Positions 58,524 to 64,000 of a stretch of DNA of 64,000 bases are shown here, one piece after another. Numbering within the stretch: position 1 is the stretch's first letter; every line of letters begins with the position of its first letter. The DNA lies in the NCBI GenBank assembly GCA_014529385.2, contig CM043944.1:49647768-49711767 (forward strand). The letters run 5' to 3'. The stretch comes from Adiantum capillus-veneris (Eukaryota > Streptophyta > Polypodiopsida > Polypodiales > Pteridaceae). A program made the position numbers and the translations under genes. The notes under the pieces are model-generated. The model searched no databases. It worked only from the letters and a program-made list of their open reading frames with translations, and was not told where the DNA came from.

Positions 58524-59059
58524 CGACTTTTCCCCTTGGTCAATTCTTGCTCCATGGCGACTACCATACCTGCTCGGATCGTCACGACAACTGCCCACAC
58601 ACGCTTCACTTGGACATATGAACTAACTATGGACGCCCTAGCTAGTATTGAAACGGCCACTCGACACTATCTAGGCGGACTCTTGGTTGGGTGCTAGGGT
58701 TCTCCCCATCCCATGGCAGAGTTTGTGAGTGGCTTTAGTCTGCACTTAGTGGCTTTGAGGGCAACATCCTCGAGCTCATCATGATGCACCGAGGCATCTT
58801 TTAGGTGCAGCTCTCCGACGAGCGCTATTCCAAATCTCTCTACAATGGCTCTACTATTGTGGCTTGGACCCGGCTGTTGGACTATAATGGAGTCAGATAT
58901 TCTGATGACGATGGAATAGAGTATGGAGTTGTATTTGACCCCTACATCGTTAATAAGTGGGGCATAACGGGCACCAAGGCCAAGATAGATGAGAACGAGA
59001 AGAGAAACCTCATCTAGTCCACAAACCAAATGTTAAGCTCATCAAGACCAAATGAGGCC
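58197..59059. other. Unassigned stretch with (GA)n tract, host or older element
   Basis: A (GA)n tract lies at about 58476-58520, preceded by a short direct repeat (TTTGTAAAYCTGCAAGTC, about 58337 and 58398). Plus-strand frames at 58555-58697 (MATTIPARIVTTTAH...) and 58805-59017 (LYNGSTIVAWTRLLDYNGVR...) are open but match nothing I recognise. The sequence resumes after the LINE insertion at 60821-61065. Confidence 0.4.
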
Positions 59060-60660
59060 GTCAGGAGGCCCTTGGCAACCTTCGACCAGATGGATCTTTA
59101 CAGAGTTGCGCCGAGTTGGTTTGAGCAAGAGACTGGAGGACCGATTCGCTGTGAGTTTGCTTCGTTCTTGGGAGCTCTTACGGCGTGGCCTAGAACAGAG
59201 ACAGCCGACATGCACGGAGGAGCGCCTACGACAGCCCCTCGTCTGGAACCCCATGGTTAGCACTCAGAGAGGCCACTTGGTTGGGAGTAGGCCTCATGTT
59301 TCTTGGGGTTCCATGGCAGCAGGTCCAGCGCGCTCTCTAGGTGACTGGCTAGAGTTCACAGGTTTGTCAGAGGAGGTGCAGGCTGTCCAGCTACAGGGCA
59401 TCAGAGGGGTTCAGAGCATGTGTCAGGACATCTCAGAGTTAGTTCCAGCTGAGTGGCTCACGCCTCTCGAGCCAGTAGCACCCCGATGGATGGGAGCCTT
59501 CACACGGCTGGAGGTTCTCATCTCAGTCAGGGCTTGTTCAGAGACTGTCCGAGCCCTGTTCTTCGAGCTCGAGGGTGGGGGACGATTACAGCGAGTTGCA
59601 GTAGAGGCCCCGCAGGTAGCAGAGTGCTGTTTCCAGAGGATCCGAGTTGTGGGCATCTGTGGGAGGACATGCGTCATAGACCCTGACCCAGCAGCTCTTA
59701 AGACAGGAGACTGGAGGCTATGGGCTTGGGAGTGCTGTCCACTGGCACGAGTACAGTGGGATCCTGGTGAGTGGCTATGGAGGGACCCCTTCTCTTCTGC
59801 AGACCGCCTAGGAGTCCCTTTCTTTCAGTACACTGTTCAGCTTGGACGTCATATACTTGCAGCGCAAAGAGAGGCCCGCCCCGCTGCAGCACGTCATTGG
59901 CAGGAGGAGGGCCTCAGAGTTGAGTTCTTGGCAGCTTTTTGGCAGAGGCTGTGGGACTCCAGATAGCCGAGACGCGTCACTTTGTTGCAGTGGTTGATTG
60001 CACACAGAGCCACAGCAGTTGGGAGACAGAGCCACAACAGTTGGGAGCGGGAGCTGGCTTGTGCAAAGTGGTCTCTCGGCCGCATGTATAGCCTGTGACC
60101 AGTTGGTGGAGAGTCAGCGTCACTGTCTTTGGGACTGTCCCTCGGCCCAACAGGTGTGGCTACGAGTTCTTCGGCTGATGCCTGCCCTCTCCACGGCTCG
60201 ACAGTACACTTGGGGGGCAGCGGCTTGGTCCACCCTCACGGGCCCGGCACTTCAGTTTGAGATATCTTCCACCAGCAGGATGATAGTGATACAGGGGGGG
60301 CGACCTACACTCCAGCCTGCTACAGATCTTACTCCACAGGAGTGGAGCAGTGAGAGAGAGGAGTGTTGGGAGCTCATCAGCGGCTTAGCTCTTTGGTTCA
60401 TCTAGCGGGCCCGCTGTTTCCACATCTTTGAGGCTCGCATTGTGCCACCAGCAGAGACTGTTCGTGACTTTTGGCTAGAGTTGATCCATACTCTCAGAGG
60501 ACAGCTTGAGGGACTACAGGGCAGCTCCGACCGCATGCATGAGCGCCGAGAGGCTTTCCTTCGACTCTGGCACCCTGGGCCTTTCTACACCATGGTCCAG
60601 GGGGTGCTCAGATGGCACTACTGTCCACCTGTGTGGCTCTTCCCTCCTCCCATCTCTTGA
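59060..60660 (+). pseudogene. LINE ORF2 C-terminal region with zf-RVT motif
   Basis: The region 59060-59966 is open (LRRVGLSKRLEDRFAVSLL..., WRLWAWECCPLARVQW, FWQRLWDSR), then a TAG and a frame change. 59998-60405 carries ACIACDQLVESQRHCLWDCP, the zf-RVT zinc-binding motif of plant LINE RT tails. A TAG at 60403-60405 is followed in frame by a C-terminal segment to TGA 60658-60660 (MPPAETVRDFWLEL...WHYCPPVWLFPPP). The catalytic RT and endonuclease are absent because of the 5' truncation. Confidence 0.8.
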
Positions 60661-60806
60661 TTTAGCCCCATTGTATATATGCTGTTTTTTCATTGGGAGA
60701 GTCTCCCCATCATGCTTGTTGTAGCCCTCTCCTGCAGAGGTGGATGTAGCCCTATGGGCAGTTTTCATTAACTAATAGAAGGATCTTTTTCTCGGAAAAA
60801 AAAAAA
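59060..60806 (+). mobile_element. 5'-truncated LINE insertion with poly(A) and long target duplication
   Basis: AAGACCAAATGAGGCC at 59044-59059 recurs at 60805-60820, directly after an A tract (about 60796-60806). The enclosed segment starts mid-ORF2 and ends in poly(A). This is the classic product of target-primed reverse transcription with early termination. Confidence 0.92.
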
Positions 60807-60820
60807 GACCAAATGAGGCC

Positions 60821-61065
60821 ATGAGAGTTCAAATAGACTATGTCTATATGGGCCTTTATATCAACACAACTTCTTCAGGTTCTTAGAACCCAACCCCAAG
60901 GAACTTTTGGACCATAGAAACTTGTACGTATTTGCATACATAGATGCCCTAGAATTGCAAGTCTATTGTTGGTGGACAAGTATGGGAGGCAGTACAGTAC
61001 GGCTGAAAAGAGTAATCGACAAGGGTTAGAAGGTCTAACTATGAGAAGAGTGGGGTTCAATTTAT
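60821..61065. other. Continuation of the unassigned stretch interrupted at 59059
   Basis: No motif is recognised. It ends where LINE endonuclease homology starts near 61066. Confidence 0.35.
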
Positions 61066-61779
61066 CCCCATGCTTGTGTGGAAAGCATGTGAAACCCGCC
61101 ACTCTAGGAAAACGCCGTAAGCCATTAAGTATGGCCAGACCATGCCTAGTCGCCATCTCTATGAGATGTCCCCCATACTCTGTCTGCTCTTTGTCCTGTG
61201 AATGTCTATCAAGCCCCAAATCTCCTACATCCAGCTCTCTAAGCATCTCCCTTGAAGTGTCATAGAAGATTGTTTGAGCATTCTCAATCCGAGCATTGAA
61301 GTCTTCTAGGAGGATGATGTCACCATCTTTGAAATACTCCCATTTGTCATCGCCTAGGACAGAGAAAGGTGACTTCCCTCTAGGCCCAGCATAGACTGAT
61401 GTACTGATGTACTGAAAGAAAGTAGCATATGGCAATGTATAAAAATCGTCCTATGTTGGCCCTCAGCCTCACCAACATGAACATGTATCTAGCATGATCA
61501 TCTTCGTACAATGTATAGAAGTGGTTGTAGCTCCTCTCTGAATAATACAGCTACTCCCTCCATCCTCTACTCCCATGCTCAGATCACATGTCGGTCCAAC
61601 AAGCTGTTTCCCATCTATATCCCGTCACATGTGGCATCATTTGTCTAGGGGCATGATGAGTCTCTGAGAAGAATATAATGTCCCTCTCCCCAAAGCTATC
61701 CTCAAAGGCGCCCACATCCAACCTATAAGATCATTACAATTCCAGGCTGCCATTTTCAGTATGGTCCCATAGGTCTTAC
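61066..61779 (-). pseudogene. LINE endonuclease fragment, second copy of the 48-kb family
   Basis: The minus strand shares its layout and words with 48085-48780: MAAWNC, DIIFFSETHHAP, GYRWETA, LLEDFNARIENAQTIFYDTSREMLRELD, GLAILNGLRRFP, GFTCFPHKHGD. The catalytic Gly of GDFNAR reads Glu. It is truncated at 61066 and cut at 61779 by copia-C. Confidence 0.8.
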
Positions 61780-62057
61780 TGATGAGCGCGCGGCGGTGTG
61801 TGCAAGTGATAGAGCACGCGAAGATGTGCAGGCCTTGAGGCTTGAAGCGGAGGCACTATGCTGCAGAAGGAAAGCGCTAGCAGAACGAAGAGGAAGAGAG
61901 AGAGAGCTCACGTTCTTGGGGAAAATTCAATAAGTGAGTTTTGGGTTTTCCCACTTTTATTATAAGTGACCTTTAAAAAATGTATCCAGGTTCAATACGA
62001 ACCTGGACAAAGTATAAAAATGTACAAAAAGGGGTTATTTACGCCTTTAACCCAACA
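61780..62057 (-). repeat. Probable 3' LTR of copia-C (about 278 bp)
   Basis: On the minus strand it begins TGTTGGGTTAAAGG beside the purine tract and ends ...CA at 61780, where LINE homology starts. The partner LTR is outside, so the ends are inferred. Confidence 0.65.
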
Positions 62058-62068
62058 ACCTCCCACTT
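62058..62068 (-). other. Polypurine tract of copia-C
   Basis: AAGTGGGAGGT on the minus strand, the typical copia tract, next to the LTR. Confidence 0.85.
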
Positions 62069-62110
62069 AAAGGCATAAATGACGCCTTTAAGTTAACCAA
62101 CTCCCACCAG

Positions 62111-63676
62111 CTATATGCAATGCTCATATTGAGCCTTAGCAAGACTCTTGGTGAGAACATCTGCAGGGTTATCCTGTGAGTGAATCTTAGTCAAGGTGAC
62201 TAGACCATCCTCCAATACCTGTCGTATGAAGTGGTATTGCACATCAATGTGCTTTGTCCGTGCATGAAACATGGCATTCTTGGTCAAATAGACAGCACTC
62301 TGGCTATCACATCCCAAGACAGGAGTACTAGCAGGCATACCAAGCTCTTTGATAAGTTTGCCCAACCATATGGCCTCTTTAGAAGCCTCAGTGGCTGAAA
62401 TATATTCAACCTCAGTAGTACTCAATGCCACAATTTTCTGCAGTCGTGAACACCAAGAGACAGCACCACCAACAATAGCAAACACATAGCCACTAGTGGA
62501 CTTCCTGGTATCCAGTTCACTTGCCATATTTGCATCGCAATAGCCCTGCAACTTCAGGTCACTTTTGCCATAGCATATACACCTAGATTGTGTATCTGAC
62601 AAGTATCTCAGAATGTATTTCACAGCTTCCCAATGTGCTTTGTCGGGATTGGACATGTATCTACTAACAACTCCCACCGAATGGGTAATGTCAGGACGAG
62701 TGGCAACCATAGCATACATAAGAGAACCACAAGCTGATGCATAAGGGATTCCCTTCATAGCATTCACTGCCATGTCATCCTTTGGGCAATCGGCTTTGCT
62801 AAGTTTTGGTTTTGTGTGTGGAGGTAAAGGTACTCCAAGTGACTTAGCTTCAGCCATGTTAAACCTGTCAAGTACTTTAGCAATGTACTTTTCTTGAGAT
62901 AAGAAGAGCAATTTCAGCTTTCTATCTCTCTTGATTCTCATGCCCAAGATGTGCTCAGCATCACCTAAATCCTTCAGTGCAAAAGCTGAATTCAGCTGAC
63001 ATTTAAGAGCATCAATGGTAGACTTATGCTTCCCAGCAATCAACATATCATCTACATATAGCACAAGGATTATAGGACTTCCATCATTATCCTTCTTTGT
63101 ATACAAACAATGGTCTGAATGGCTGCGTTTAAAGCCTTGAGACAGCATAAAAGTATCAAACTTTTTGTACCACTGGCGTGATGACTGCCTCAAACCATAC
63201 AGTGCCCTTCTTAGTTTGCATACAAGTTCCTTTCTATCAGGAACTACAAAACCCTCAGGTTGCTTCATGTAGATATCTTCATCAATGTCACCATGAAGAA
63301 CAGCTGTTTTTACATCCATTTGATTCAATTCTAAGTCAAGCACTACAACGAGAGCAAAAAGGACACGCAATGTCGTAAGCTTTACAACAGGAGAAAAGAT
63401 CTCTTGAAAGTCAATCCCCTCTTTCTGTGCATACCCTTTGGCAACTAACCTTGCTTTATACTTAGGCTTTCCATCAACACATTTGACCTTGTAAACCCAT
63501 TTGTTAGGAAGAGCCTTTCTTCCTTTAGGCAATGGCACAAGATCCCAAGTATTGTTTTCATGCAAAGATTTGATTTCCTCTTGCATCGCAAGCTCCCACT
63601 TACTGCTTAACTCACATGATTTTGCCTCTTTATATGTAAGAGGCTCACCCTCATCTGTCAACATAACATGATGCAA
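62111..63676 (-). CDS. copia-C reverse transcriptase and RNase H
   Basis: 521 codons are open. RT runs from NKWVYKVKCVDGKPKYKARL, through SPVVKLTTLRVLFAL and ALYGLRQSSRQWYKKFD to the catalytic YVDDMLIAGKH (about 63040-63075). PYASACGSLMYAMVATRPDI follows, then RNase H with STSGYVFAIVGGAVSW, TTEVEYISATEASKEAIWL, CDSQSAVYLTKNAMFHARTK and DNPADVLTKSLAKAQ. The Met at 63676 is only the first after a stop; the frame really continues from 63955. All key RT residues are present. Confidence 0.92.
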   Translation of the reverse strand: MHHVMLTDEGEPLTYKEAKSCELSSKWELAMQEEIKSLHENNTWDLVPLPKGRKALPNKWVYKVKCVDGKPKYKARLVAKGYAQKEGIDFQEIFSPVVKLTTLRVLFALVVVLDLELNQMDVKTAVLHGDIDEDIYMKQPEGFVVPDRKELVCKLRRALYGLRQSSRQWYKKFDTFMLSQGFKRSHSDHCLYTKKDNDGSPIILVLYVDDMLIAGKHKSTIDALKCQLNSAFALKDLGDAEHILGMRIKRDRKLKLLFLSQEKYIAKVLDRFNMAEAKSLGVPLPPHTKPKLSKADCPKDDMAVNAMKGIPYASACGSLMYAMVATRPDITHSVGVVSRYMSNPDKAHWEAVKYILRYLSDTQSRCICYGKSDLKLQGYCDANMASELDTRKSTSGYVFAIVGGAVSWCSRLQKIVALSTTEVEYISATEASKEAIWLGKLIKELGMPASTPVLGCDSQSAVYLTKNAMFHARTKHIDVQYHFIRQVLEDGLVTLTKIHSQDNPADVLTKSLAKAQYEHCI

Positions 63677-63691
63677 AGAGGGGTCAAAGCA

Positions 63692-63955
63692 CTATATCAA
63701 CCTTCTGACACGAGTAGACCTGCGTACCCAATGATCTACATTCTCAGGCACAGGTTCTATATCAGGAGGCAACTCATTTTCAGCACGCTCATGCTGCTGA
63801 AAATCATTTTCAGCCATGACAGGTGGCTGTCCATCCTCATTTGGAGCATCTAAATCATGTCCTACCTCTTCTGGCTCAAGGTTAACCGGCTGATTATCAA
63901 TTTCAGCTTGCGGTAATGCATCCTGAGGCTCTTTTTCAACATCAATAGGTGACAA
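63692..63955 (-). pseudogene. copia-C linker between integrase and RT
   Basis: It is in the same frame as the RT, separated by one TAG at about 63692-63694. It encodes an acidic linker and RRSTRVRRLI, the basic motif that normally precedes the RT. The remaining bases to 64000 hold further stops in this frame. Confidence 0.75.
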
Positions 63956-64000
63956 GGAGGCTGAAATTTGACCGATTTCTTGTCAATTTCATAAGATGTA

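Larger units (their letters stand above)
61780..64000 (-). mobile_element. Ty1/copia element, copia-C, right part outside the window
   Basis: The 3' LTR, polypurine tract, RNase H and RT are in the window and read leftward. Gag, protease, integrase core and the 5' LTR lie to the right of 64000. It interrupts the LINE fragment at 61779. Confidence 0.85.

Noticed and set aside
58313-58660. A 115-residue minus-strand frame across the GA tract
   Set aside because: It depends on a Ser-Leu run from the microsatellite and has no motif.
59042-60085. Several minus-strand frames opposite the LINE ORF2 tail
   Set aside because: They mirror the GC-rich coding strand; the plus strand carries the zf-RVT motif and ends in poly(A).

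Overview
This is a transposon-dense piece of a plant nuclear genome. The retroelement types (chromodomain Ty3/gypsy, Ty1/copia, plant-type LINEs with a zf-RVT tail), initiator-Met primer sites and a spliced succinate-semialdehyde-dehydrogenase-like exon pair all point to a land plant. Long (GA)n tracts and large LTRs would fit a fern or other large-genome non-seed plant, but that is a guess. About 90% of the interpretable sequence is mobile DNA, in several nested layers.

Layout: 1-987 end of a LINE ORF2 (+). 1747-10645 a very young complete chromovirus-type Ty3/gypsy (-), with near-identical 1.59-kb LTRs and a 5-bp target duplication. 11005-13786 an intron-containing composite gene (+): a CENH3-like histone fold fused to a Ulp1/C48 SUMO-protease-like domain, followed by an acidic region and an FCP1/NIF-like phosphatase domain. 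This is the most unusual coding region here. 14.8-22.85 kb a decayed minus-strand LTR element. It has a Gag-like protein built from a repeated Y-x-D-x-x-G-x-x-Y module plus a CCHC knuckle, and a 3.2-kb leader carrying a ~280-bp-period array of 24-32-bp palindromes.

22.86-34.3 kb is a decayed gypsy pol (+) split by an old copia element (24053-33764). That copia has an internal ~7.5-kb inversion and contains a young second copia (27442-32587), with each step supported by a target duplication. 34.3-45.6 kb is mostly degraded sequence with another gypsy integrase relic, hairpins and microsatellites. 45651-45852 holds the last two exons of an SSADH-like gene (-), the only ordinary host gene I can recognise. 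46.8-58.2 kb is a LINE (-) split inside ORF1 by a second chromovirus-type gypsy (49420-57864). 59060-60806 is a 5'-truncated LINE (+) with poly(A) and a ~15-bp target duplication. 61066-61779 is a LINE endonuclease fragment (-), cut by a copia element (61780 to the window end, -).

The elements are self-contained replicators (Gag, protease, RT/RNase H, integrase, or EN/RT) and do not form pathways together. The histone-protease-phosphatase locus and the palindrome-array element are the two places where something undescribed could lie. Identities are judged by eye from motifs. No database search or alignment program was run.
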